DNA of 5,855 bases. It comes from a bacterium (lineage in GTDB: Bacteria > Electryoneota > RPQS01). A program made the translations under genes and the position numbers. A model generated the notes under the pieces. That model worked only from the letters and a program-made list of their open reading frames with translations, was not told where the DNA came from and did no database searches. The stretch lies in contig JAQTRJ010000158.1 in assembly GCA_028711875.1 (NCBI GenBank), forward strand, positions 1 to 5,855. The letters are read 5' to 3'. Positions 1 through 5,785 of this stretch are shown piece by piece; within the stretch, counting starts at the first letter, position 1; every line of letters starts with the position of its first letter.

Positions 1-924
1 CACCGAGCAGTATGCGCCCGCGTCGGCGATCACCCGAACCTCCGCCGCGCGAATCAGTCCGTCTTTCGATAATCCCCATTGGCAGCGCACGAAATACGGA
101 TGTCGTTTGTAGCTCTCGCGGATGGACCACTCGCGCTCGTACGTCATTTTCACAGGACGTCCGGTGATCTTCGCCGCCAAAGCGGCGCGCGCGCACACCG
201 TGGCCGCCGTGTCGTCCTTGCCGCCGAATCCGCCGCCCATCGGAACAGTTTTCACTTCCACTTCCGTGAGCGGCACGCCGAGCAGCGCCGCCGTAAACCG
301 TCGCGTGCTGAACGGATGCTGCATCGAGCCGTACACCTCCATCACCCCGTCGGGTCGCGGCACGCACACTGCCGATTCCGGCTCCATGTACGCGTGCTCG
401 ACAAACGGCGTCTGAAACTCGCGCTCGATGATGACGTCCGATTCCGCCCAGCCGCGCGCCATGTCCCCGCGCCGCACCTTGTGGTGATTGACGACGTTGC
501 TGCCGTGCTCTTCATGCACGAGGATCGCGCCGTCCTTGATCGCGTCGTTCGGATCGAGCAGCGCCGGCAGCTCTTCGACGACGACGCGCACCTGTTCCGC
601 CGCGGCCAGTGCCTGTGCGCGCGTCTCGGCGACCACGACCGCGACGACGTCTCCATGATAGCGAATTTTATCGTCAGCCAGCATCCGGTAATCGCGCAGG
701 ATCTGTCCGTAACGGCACGATCCCGGCGCGTCTTTCGCCGTCAGCACGCAGTGAACACCACCCGAGCGCGCGGCGTCCTCGGTGTCAATGGACACGATTC
801 GCGCGTGCACGTAATCGGAATAGACCGGCACCGCGTGCAGCATGCCGACGAATTTCAAGTCGTCGGTGTACTTCGCGCGTCCGGTCACTTTCGCCGCGCC
901 GTCGTTGCGCCAGGCTTTGCTCAT
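1..924 (-). CDS. Xanthine dehydrogenase-family molybdopterin-binding (large) subunit, 3' end cut by window edge
   Basis: This is the molybdenum-cofactor subunit of a xanthine dehydrogenase/aldehyde oxidase-type hydroxylase, which normally hydroxylates purines or other N-heterocycles with FAD and 2Fe-2S partners. The 308 codons from the ATG at 924 are open to the left edge. The family is about 700-780 residues, so under half is seen and the catalytic C-terminal Glu is outside. The N-terminus is typical (KVTGRAKYTDDL, residues 12-23). Further family motifs are EHAYMEPE (176-183), SMQHP (200-204) and the glycine-rich cofactor-binding loop MGGGFGGKDD (229-238). The N-terminus starts directly in the molybdenum domain, with no fused 2Fe-2S domain, so separate FeS and FAD subunits are expected elsewhere. 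The start ATG overlaps the hydantoinase stop as ATGA, which suggests translational coupling. Xanthine or another purine is the best substrate guess from context; nicotinate- or aldehyde-type hydroxylases of the same family cannot be excluded. Confidence 0.93.
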   Translation of the reverse strand, partial: MSKAWRNDGAAKVTGRAKYTDDLKFVGMLHAVPVYSDYVHARIVSIDTEDAARSGGVHCVLTAKDAPGSCRYGQILRDYRMLADDKIRYHGDVVAVVVAETRAQALAAAEQVRVVVEELPALLDPNDAIKDGAILVHEEHGSNVVNHHKVRRGDMARGWAESDVIIEREFQTPFVEHAYMEPESAVCVPRPDGVMEVYGSMQHPFSTRRFTAALLGVPLTEVEVKTVPMGGGFGGKDDTAATVCARAALAAKITGRPVKMTYEREWSIRESYKRHPYFVRCQWGLSKDGLIRAAEVRVIADAGAYCSV

Positions 925-2279
925 GACGTCGCTCGAATTGCCTGTCCGGTTGGGTGGTCGGCTTGTGCGAGACGATTGTCTTTCACCACCATCTCTCCGC
1001 GTAGGAATACATAGCGGAAATCCAGCGTCGTTTCGAAGGTCTCATAGGTCTCATAGCAATCGGCCGTGCTGCTGCGTACGGGTCTGCGCGCGCCTTTCAT
1101 GTTCAAAATCACCAAGTCCGCATCGCTTCCTTTTCGAATCGTTCCCTTTTGCGGCAAGAGTCCCGCGAGCCTGGCGGCGTTCGTGGACATTCGCCGCGCC
1201 AATTCATGAATCGGCATGCCCTTCTGAATCACCAGCCGCTCATAGAGCAGCGGAAACATCGCCCCCACTCCCGCCACGCCGCTCGGCACCCTGCGAAACT
1301 CAGCGCGACAACGATCTTTGTCCGCACTCGTGAATGCGCAATGATCGGTGGCGAAGATGTCGAACGTTCCCGCAACCGCCTGTTCTTCGAGAGCGATCCG
1401 GTTCTCCTCGCTTCGCAGCGGCGGCGTACAGAGAAAGCGGTGTCCGTTTTCCCCGCGCAGTTCATTCTCATTCAGAAGCAAATACTGCGGTGCGGTCTCG
1501 CAGGAGATATGTACACTGCTGCGCGCGTCGAAAATCATCTGCGCGCCCTCCGCCGTGCTCACGTGAACGATGTGAACCGCAGCTCCCGTCGCGCGCGCGA
1601 GTTCGATCACTTTCCGAATCGCCGCGATTTCCGCTTCCGGCGGACGCAGAACCGTATGCGAAAACGCTTCATCCGGTACGCTCTCCGTCGCGGCAATTCG
1701 ATCCAGCGTCTCCTGATCCTCCGCGTGGACGAGAATCCGCGCTCCGTATCTTGTCAGTCGCTCGAAAATATGCCGCAGCGCATTCCAGCCCTGATACAGT
1801 CCCGCCTCGCGGTACGTCGTATAAAATTTGAACGTCCGCTGCCCCGCGCGCGCCAGCCGCTTGATGTCATGCCAATCGGCGTCGGCGAATCGCGTCGGCG
1901 TCAGATGAAAGGCGGCGTCGCAATAACTTTCTTCGGTGACTTTCGCCCGCGCTTCGTCGAGGCACTCCGCGAGCGTGCGGTCGTTCGCTTGCGTCACGAA
2001 TCCGATCAGCGTCGTCACCCCGGAGAGAATCGCCGCCTGAGAACCGCTGTGGTACGAATCCGCCAGCGCAAACTCGCCGATCCGGTCGCCGATATGCACG
2101 TGAAAATCAATCAATCCCGGCAGCACCAAACATCCGGCGGCGCTCACGCGTTCGCAATCCGCGACGCGGCTCAAATCTCTGCCCAATTCAACGATGATCC
2201 CGCCCTCGATCAATACGTCGCGCGGTTCGAAACCCGTGTCGAGAAGAACTCCGCCGCCATGAATCAGCGTTCGCTTCAC
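921..2279 (-). CDS. hyuA: Hydantoinase/dihydropyrimidinase-family amidohydrolase (HyuA-like)
   Basis: This is a 452-residue cyclic amidase of the urease-type amidohydrolase superfamily, expected in the cytoplasm and opening hydantoin or dihydropyrimidine-like rings to ureido acids. All binuclear metal-site residues are visible: H60 and H62 (DFHVH), the Lys to be carboxylated K151 (TFKFYTTY), H185 (VHAED), H239 (HIVHVS) and D312 (ATDHCAF). ETAPQYLLL (261-269) and TPPLR (285-289) are also family-like, and several motifs resemble E. coli HyuA (FKLYLTY, CPQYLLL, ATDHC). Length fits the family (about 450-480). The GTG start at 2279 is chosen because it overlaps the preceding stop as GTGA and begins the usual N-terminal strand (KRTLIHGG); the frame stays open upstream to 3302, but that part is antisense-like noise inside the neighbouring gene. 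The usual NGxPGVE substrate loop is altered to PSGVAGVG (332-339), and a YET triplet is duplicated near residues 409-414. Substrate is therefore uncertain; a urate-derived cyclic ureide is inferred from context. Confidence 0.93.
   Translation of the reverse strand: MKRTLIHGGGVLLDTGFEPRDVLIEGGIIVELGRDLSRVADCERVSAAGCLVLPGLIDFHVHIGDRIGEFALADSYHSGSQAAILSGVTTLIGFVTQANDRTLAECLDEARAKVTEESYCDAAFHLTPTRFADADWHDIKRLARAGQRTFKFYTTYREAGLYQGWNALRHIFERLTRYGARILVHAEDQETLDRIAATESVPDEAFSHTVLRPPEAEIAAIRKVIELARATGAAVHIVHVSTAEGAQMIFDARSSVHISCETAPQYLLLNENELRGENGHRFLCTPPLRSEENRIALEEQAVAGTFDIFATDHCAFTSADKDRCRAEFRRVPSGVAGVGAMFPLLYERLVIQKGMPIHELARRMSTNAARLAGLLPQKGTIRKGSDADLVILNMKGARRPVRSSTADCYETYETFETTLDFRYVFLRGEMVVKDNRLAQADHPTGQAIRATS
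1037..1054 (-). repeat. 9-bp tandem duplication inside the hydantoinase gene
   Basis: The 9-base unit AGGTCTCAT (plus strand) occurs twice back to back at 1037-1045 and 1046-1054. It is in frame and encodes a repeated Tyr-Glu-Thr in the C-terminal part of the hydantoinase (residues 409-414), followed by a diverged Phe-Glu-Thr. This falls where related enzymes carry a short D-Y-x-x-(F/W)-E-G segment, so it probably adds three residues to a surface strand or turn. Confidence 0.8.
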
Positions 2280-3493
2280 GATAGAAACTCGTTCACGGCG
2301 TCCCACGTCGCGTCCACCGGCTCGGGAACGAGCAGCGCCTGCGCCACCGATTCGGGATTCTTCAGCCCATGACCGGTGATGAGCAGCACGATGCGATCTT
2401 CCCGGCTCAAGTCTTTGCAGTTTGCTTTCTTGAGTGCGGCCAGCGTCGCGGCCGCGGCGGGTTCCGTGAAAATCCCCGTCTGGTCTGCAAGCTGAAACTG
2501 CGCCGCGCGGATGTCGTCGTCGGACACCGTCACCGAAAATCCGCCGCTGTCCCGAATCGCTTTCGCCGCCAAATACGCGCCACTCGGCGCCGACACCGAA
2601 ATCGAATCGGCAAACGTCTTCGGCGCGGCCGCGTTGCGATACTTTCCCGTTTTTACGAAATGATGAATCGCGTCGCTGCTTTCCGCCTGCGCGGCGATGA
2701 GTCGCGGCAGCGTCGAGATCAGCCCCAGCGCGCGCAGATCGCAAAATCCCTTGTGAACCGCGCTCAATATCACGCCGTCCCCCACCGGAATCACCACCGC
2801 GTCCGGCGCGAGCATCCCCATCTGCTCGAAAATCTCGATCGCGACACTTTTCTTTCCTTCGATGGTCAGAGGATGATAGCCCGTGTTGCGGTTCAGTCCG
2901 CTCTGCCGCTTCGAAAACTCCAGCGACAGCCGATAGGCGTCGTCGTACGTTCCGCGCACGCGCACGACCTTCGCGCCGTGGACCAGCATTTGCGTGAGCT
3001 TCGCCGGCGGCGGCGCCGCCGGAGCGAAAATGATGGCGTGTTTCCCGCCCGCGGCGCACGCCGCCGCGAGCGCCACGCCCGCGTTGCCCGTCGAAGCGGT
3101 GACCACGGTATCCTCGCCGAGACGATTCGCCTCCGCCACCACCAACGCCGACGCGCGATCCTTCAGCGATCCCGTCGGATTCAGGCTGTCGTTCTTGATG
3201 AATAATCGCCAAAATCCGAGCGCTTCGCTCAGTCTCGGCGCGGGAAACAGCGGCGTGTTCCCCACCGGAAACGGCGGATGATATTCGCTCTCCACCGCGC
3301 ACAGTAGCGACCAGTCGGGATGATCCTTGTCAAACCGGAGGCGCAGGCTCTCGTAATCAAACTCCGCTTCCAACACCCCGCGCAGCGGCTCGCCGGCGTG
3401 ATAGTTTGCTCCGCACGTCGGACATAAATATCGCACGCGATCACGCTCGTACCGGGCGCCGCACTCGCTGCAGCGATAAACGAACCGCGGCAT
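2276..3493 (-). CDS. Threonine synthase-type PLP enzyme with N-terminal zinc ribbon
   Basis: This is a 405-residue fold-type II pyridoxal-phosphate enzyme. An N-terminal zinc ribbon is formed by C8/C11 and C24/C27. The catalytic lysine is K111 in PTGSLKDRA (threonine synthases usually read GSFKDRG). The substrate/cofactor loop ASTGNAGVAL lies at 133-142, a glycine loop PVGDG at 236-240, and FTEPAAAA at 342-349. True threonine synthase converts O-phosphohomoserine to threonine, but no other threonine-pathway gene is here. The gene sits between ygeY and hyuA, as a PLP enzyme does in the E. coli region, where that enzyme is YgeX, a 2,3-diaminopropionate ammonia-lyase. I infer a catabolic beta-elimination or replacement role; orthodox ThrC or a cysteate-synthase-like role remain possible. 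ATG at 3493 follows the ygeY stop by two bases, with a GGGG stretch at 3507-3504 upstream. A GTG two codons earlier (3499) would overlap that stop as GTGA and is an alternative. Upstream extension to 3571 would lie inside ygeY. Confidence 0.92.
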   Translation of the reverse strand: MPRFVYRCSECGARYERDRVRYLCPTCGANYHAGEPLRGVLEAEFDYESLRLRFDKDHPDWSLLCAVESEYHPPFPVGNTPLFPAPRLSEALGFWRLFIKNDSLNPTGSLKDRASALVVAEANRLGEDTVVTASTGNAGVALAAACAAGGKHAIIFAPAAPPPAKLTQMLVHGAKVVRVRGTYDDAYRLSLEFSKRQSGLNRNTGYHPLTIEGKKSVAIEIFEQMGMLAPDAVVIPVGDGVILSAVHKGFCDLRALGLISTLPRLIAAQAESSDAIHHFVKTGKYRNAAAPKTFADSISVSAPSGAYLAAKAIRDSGGFSVTVSDDDIRAAQFQLADQTGIFTEPAAAATLAALKKANCKDLSREDRIVLLITGHGLKNPESVAQALLVPEPVDATWDAVNEFLS

Positions 3494-3495
3494 CG

Positions 3496-4704
3496 TCACA
3501 GCGCCCCGTTGAGCTGCGCCGCCAGCGCGGCATAAAACGCGGACGCATCGCGTAAATGCTCGACGGGACATGCTTCGTTCGGCGCGTGCGCGAACACTTC
3601 ATTGCCCGGCCCGAAGCCCACGCACGGAATCTTATGCAGCCCGCTGATCGCCACGCCGTTTGTGCTGAATGTCCACTTGTCCACCACCGGTTCGCGCGTA
3701 AAAATTTTCTTGAACGCGTTCACCGCGGCCGTCACCGAGGGCGCATCCGCCGGAGTCGTCCACGTCGGATAATACTTTTCCGTCGGATATTTCAATCCCG
3801 TATACGCGGTTTCTTCGTACATCGGCACAGCGACCGTCGCATCGGAATATCCCGCCCGCGCCGCGGCGTCCTGAATCTCGCGCACGGCGATCTCTTTCGT
3901 CTCGCCGGTCGTCAATCGCCGGTCAATCCATAGCGCGGCCGCGTCCGGCACGGCGCACAATGATGGCGATGACGACGTGGCCTGCGTCACCGTCACCGTT
4001 CCTTTACCGAGAAACGGATCGAACGCCAGCCGTTCGTTCAGCTTTTCGATTTCAAGAGCGATGCGCGAAATTTTATAAATGGCGTTGTCGCCGCGCTCGG
4101 GTGCGCTGCCGTGACACGAGCGCCCGCCGATCTTCACCTCCATCTCCATTCGCCCGCGCTGTCCGCGATGAATCTTGAGATCGGTCGGTTCCGTGACGAC
4201 CACGAATTCCGGCCGGATATTTTCCTCGCGAATCAAATACTGCCAGCATAGTCCGTCGCAGTCTTCTTCCATCACCGAGCCGACGAACAGAAACGTGAAG
4301 TCCCCCGCCATGTCCAGCTCGTTCAGCATGCGCCCGGCGGAAATCATCGCCGCCATGCCGCCCTTCTGGTCCACGCTTCCCCGCCCCCAAACTTTGCCGT
4401 CTTCCACTTTCGGCGTGAACGGATCGAACGACCACAGCCCGCGCGCGCCCGCCTGCACCGTGTCAATGTGCGCGTCGAACGCAACGACGCGCGATCCGCT
4501 GCCGATTCGCCCGATGATGTTTCCCAAGCCATCCACGCGAATCTCGTCGAAGCGCGCGGCTTCCATCTCGCGGCGGATCACCTCGATAACGTTCCGCTCG
4601 TTCCCGGAAAACGACGGCGTCCGCACGAGGTCGCACAGAATCCGCACGGTATCATCAAGCCGTTCCGCCGCCCGCTTCTTGATTCCATTTGATAGAGTAT
4701 TCAC
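3496..4704 (-). CDS. ygeY: YgeY family M20 zinc hydrolase
   Basis: This is a 402-residue M20 metallopeptidase/deacylase-type cytoplasmic hydrolase that closely matches what I know of E. coli YgeY (about 403 residues), including the signature EEDCDGLCWQY (146-156), RPEFVV.TEPTD (164-175) and RSCHGSAPERGDNAI (195-209). The two-zinc site is complete: H79 and D81 (DAHID), D112 (SVDQKGG), E146/E147, E172 (TEPT) and H373 (FAHAPNE). The dimerisation (lid) domain is roughly 185-295. The family has been labelled a selenium-metabolism hydrolase by co-occurrence, but ygeY homologues are also linked to anaerobic purine/urate use, where a ureido or amide intermediate is the likely substrate. Start: GTG at 4704 is preceded by AAGGA at 4719-4715 and gives the family's usual N-terminus. 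The frame is open back to 4872, but that 56-codon stretch runs through inverted repeats and looks non-coding. The next gene starts two bases after the stop. Confidence 0.95.
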   Translation of the reverse strand: MNTLSNGIKKRAAERLDDTVRILCDLVRTPSFSGNERNVIEVIRREMEAARFDEIRVDGLGNIIGRIGSGSRVVAFDAHIDTVQAGARGLWSFDPFTPKVEDGKVWGRGSVDQKGGMAAMISAGRMLNELDMAGDFTFLFVGSVMEEDCDGLCWQYLIREENIRPEFVVVTEPTDLKIHRGQRGRMEMEVKIGGRSCHGSAPERGDNAIYKISRIALEIEKLNERLAFDPFLGKGTVTVTQATSSSPSLCAVPDAAALWIDRRLTTGETKEIAVREIQDAAARAGYSDATVAVPMYEETAYTGLKYPTEKYYPTWTTPADAPSVTAAVNAFKKIFTREPVVDKWTFSTNGVAISGLHKIPCVGFGPGNEVFAHAPNEACPVEHLRDASAFYAALAAQLNGAL

Positions 4705-4714
4705 TTCGTTCGTT

Positions 4715-4719
4715 TCCTT
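4715..4719 (-). promoter_or_regulatory. Ribosome binding site of ygeY
   Basis: AAGGA on the minus strand ends 10 bases before the GTG start at 4704. It decides the start of ygeY in favour of this GTG over the upstream-open frame. Its first A overlaps the base of the adjoining stem-loop, so access could depend on folding of that hairpin. Confidence 0.65.
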
Positions 4720-4720
4720 T

Positions 4721-4745
4721 CCCCCAAAATCTTTGATTTGGGGGG
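4721..4745 (-). repeat. C/G-rich stem-loop just upstream of the ygeY ribosome binding site
   Basis: On the minus strand, CCCCCCAAATC (4745-4735) and GATTTTGGGGG (4731-4721) form a stem of AAATC/GATTT plus a block of five C-G pairs, with one bulged T and an AAA loop. Two further T-A pairs (4747-4746 with 4720-4719) extend it to the edge of the Shine-Dalgarno sequence. It could act as a translational control element, an mRNA-stabilising or processing hairpin, or simply be part of an inserted repeat. No T-run follows, so it is not a standard terminator. Confidence 0.6.
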
Positions 4746-4768
4746 AATACAAGGGGGGTTCTTTACTC

Positions 4769-4799
4769 CTTCTCCCCATTCTATAAAGGGAACAGAAGG
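4769..4799 (-). repeat. Second imperfect stem-loop in the intergenic gap
   Basis: On the minus strand CCTTC (4799-4795) pairs with GAAGG (4773-4769), and TTCCC (4792-4788) pairs with GGGGA (4778-4774) with one G-U wobble. A two-base bulge separates the two helices and the loop is ten bases (TTTATAGAAT). The wobble pair works only in minus-strand RNA, which weakly favours an RNA structure in this operon's transcript. Confidence 0.45.
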
Positions 4800-4804
4800 G
4801 GGTC

Positions 4805-4867
4805 ATTCTGGACACCGCGCAGTTTCCTGAGCAAATAGCATTCTCTTGCCGCGCGTGCGTCCAGAAT
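4805..4867. repeat. Large imperfect inverted repeat, REP/MITE-like
   Basis: ATTCTGGAC (4805-4813) and GTCCAGAAT (4859-4867) are a perfect 9-base inverted pair. They continue inward to CGCGC (4816-4820) and GCGCG (4851-4855), leaving a central stretch of about 30 bases. The ends, GTCATTCTGGAC... and ...GTCCAGAATCTC, resemble the dispersed intergenic repeats with GTCATTC.../...GAATCTC ends found in many environmental bacterial genomes. It carries no open frame of its own. That it is a mobile or dispersed element is inferred from its shape; only one copy is in this window. Confidence 0.6.
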
Positions 4868-4891
4868 CTCATCTTTCAGCGTTTCATTCCT

Positions 4892-5785
4892 TCAGCTTTT
4901 TCTTCCCGCGGCTCCCACCAACTCATGCACCGCCTTCACATCGTGCTCCTCGCACCACGCCGCGACTTCATCGAGCGTGCGCCCGATCCACTCCGGCCCG
5001 CCGCGAATCAGCGCCGTGCAGCTCTGCACCGCCGTCGCGCCCGCCATGAAAAATTCAATCACATCAACACCGTGCGTCACGCCGCCGCACGCGATCACCG
5101 GAATCGTCACCGCCCGCGAAATATCCCACACCGCCCGCATCGCCAGCGGTTTGATCGCCGGGCCGGACAGCCACGCGTAGGGCGTGTCGCCGGAGAGCCG
5201 CAGCGCGCGCTTCTCGATGTCAATCGAAAGCGCCGGCCCCACCGAGTTGATCGCCGCAATTCCGTCCGCGCCGCTCGCTTCGCAGGCGCGCGCGTTCGCC
5301 GCCAGATCGCCCGCGTGCAGCGACAACTTCATGAACACCGGCTTCTTCGTAAGCCGCTTGGCCGTGGAAATCAGCTCGGAAAATTGTTCGCTCTTTGTCA
5401 CCCCATAGTGCGTGGAGAGTTCAAACCCGTCCACCATCGAATCGAACAGCGGAATCAGCCTTTCCAAATCCTCCGGCGCGTAACCCACCGACGCGATCAG
5501 CGGCGCGTTTCTGTCGTTTAGCGCGGGAAAGATCTCTCGTGCCCACGTTTCCGGCGCGATCTCCGACCACTTCTCCGTATTGAAAAACAGTTCCCCATCG
5601 AACGCCATGCACGGTTTGACGACTTCAGCGGCGCGAGAAGAAATCGTTTTCGTCACCAGCGCGCCGGCTCCCGCCGCTTCGAGCGCTTTCAGTTTGCGCA
5701 GCGTCGCTCCCGGCGGCCCGCTCCCCGGCAGCAGTGGACTCTTCAGCGCGAGCGACGCGAGCGAAACGGACAAATCCACGCTCAC
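4892..5785 (-). CDS. Stand-alone FMN barrel protein of the dihydroorotate/dihydropyrimidine dehydrogenase superfamily
   Basis: This is a 297-residue TIM-barrel flavoprotein of the DHO dehydrogenase fold. The N-terminal strand (MSVDLSVSLASLALKSP), GSGPPG (21-26), VTKTIS (44-49), FMKLS (151-155), AAIN (177-180), LSGPAIKPLAMR (206-217) and the FMN-phosphate region IACGGVTHGVDVIEFFMAGA (231-250) are all family-like. The loop that normally reads ELNxSCPN/H, holding the catalytic Cys (Ser in class 2), here reads FELSTHYGV (121-129), so classical dihydroorotate oxidation is doubtful. There is no C-terminal 4Fe-4S domain as in PreA or dihydropyrimidine dehydrogenase, so an electron partner must be separate. 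From context I infer reduction of a purine-derived ring, perhaps doing the job of part of YgfK; a PyrD-like role is the alternative. The GTG start at 5785 has a strong GGGGAG site six bases upstream and overlaps an upstream stop as GTGA. The frame is also open to 5821 and beyond to the edge, so a longer N-terminus cannot be excluded. Confidence 0.85.
   Translation of the reverse strand: MSVDLSVSLASLALKSPLLPGSGPPGATLRKLKALEAAGAGALVTKTISSRAAEVVKPCMAFDGELFFNTEKWSEIAPETWAREIFPALNDRNAPLIASVGYAPEDLERLIPLFDSMVDGFELSTHYGVTKSEQFSELISTAKRLTKKPVFMKLSLHAGDLAANARACEASGADGIAAINSVGPALSIDIEKRALRLSGDTPYAWLSGPAIKPLAMRAVWDISRAVTIPVIACGGVTHGVDVIEFFMAGATAVQSCTALIRGGPEWIGRTLDEVAAWCEEHDVKAVHELVGAAGRKS

Larger units (their letters stand above)
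4705..4891. other. Intergenic gap within the operon, repeat-filled
   Basis: This 187-bp stretch is the only sizeable gap in the array; all other junctions overlap or are 2 bases apart. It is less GC-rich than the flanking genes and consists almost entirely of inverted repeats (listed separately) followed by the ygeY ribosome binding site. I see no convincing minus-strand promoter: a TATAGAAT-like stretch (4785-4778) has no matching -35 box 16-18 bases upstream. No hairpin is followed by a T-run on the minus strand, so I do not call a terminator either. Confidence 0.75.

Noticed and set aside
79..1014. Long plus-strand open frame (311 codons) opposite the molybdoenzyme gene
   Set aside because: The product is Arg/His-rich with no recognisable domain, and the minus strand here encodes a clear xanthine-dehydrogenase family protein. 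It is an antisense artefact of high GC.
1149..2372. Plus-strand open frame of 407 codons opposite the hydantoinase
   Set aside because: Low-complexity Arg-rich translation without motifs, fully antisense to a gene with a complete metal site.
2369..3205. Plus-strand open frame of 278 codons opposite the PLP enzyme
   Set aside because: Arg/His-rich shadow without domains; the opposite strand carries intact PLP-enzyme motifs.
2280..3302. Upstream extension of the hydantoinase frame to give a 793-residue protein
   Set aside because: The extra 341 codons lie in another frame of the PLP gene and translate to Arg/Gly-rich sequence without homology; a GTGA overlap gives a natural start at 2279.
2276..3493. 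Calling this gene ygeX
   Set aside because: YgeX lacks a Cys4 zinc ribbon and has a different lysine-site sequence; this protein is of the threonine-synthase type.
4721..4745. Rho-independent terminator after the FMN-barrel gene
   Set aside because: The hairpin is followed on the minus strand by AAAGGAAACG, not a T-run, and sits against the ygeY ribosome site.
4778..4785. Minus-strand promoter with a TATAGAAT -10 box
   Set aside because: No -35-like hexamer at the right spacing, and the box is the loop of a stem-loop; not supportable by eye.
4705..4872. N-terminal extension of YgeY from the ATG at 4872
   Set aside because: The added stretch runs through inverted repeats and poly-C/G runs, is absent from the YgeY family, and a ribosome binding site precedes the GTG at 4704.
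4925..5521. Plus-strand open frame of 198 codons opposite the FMN barrel gene
   Set aside because: Arg/His-rich antisense shadow of a well-supported flavoprotein gene.
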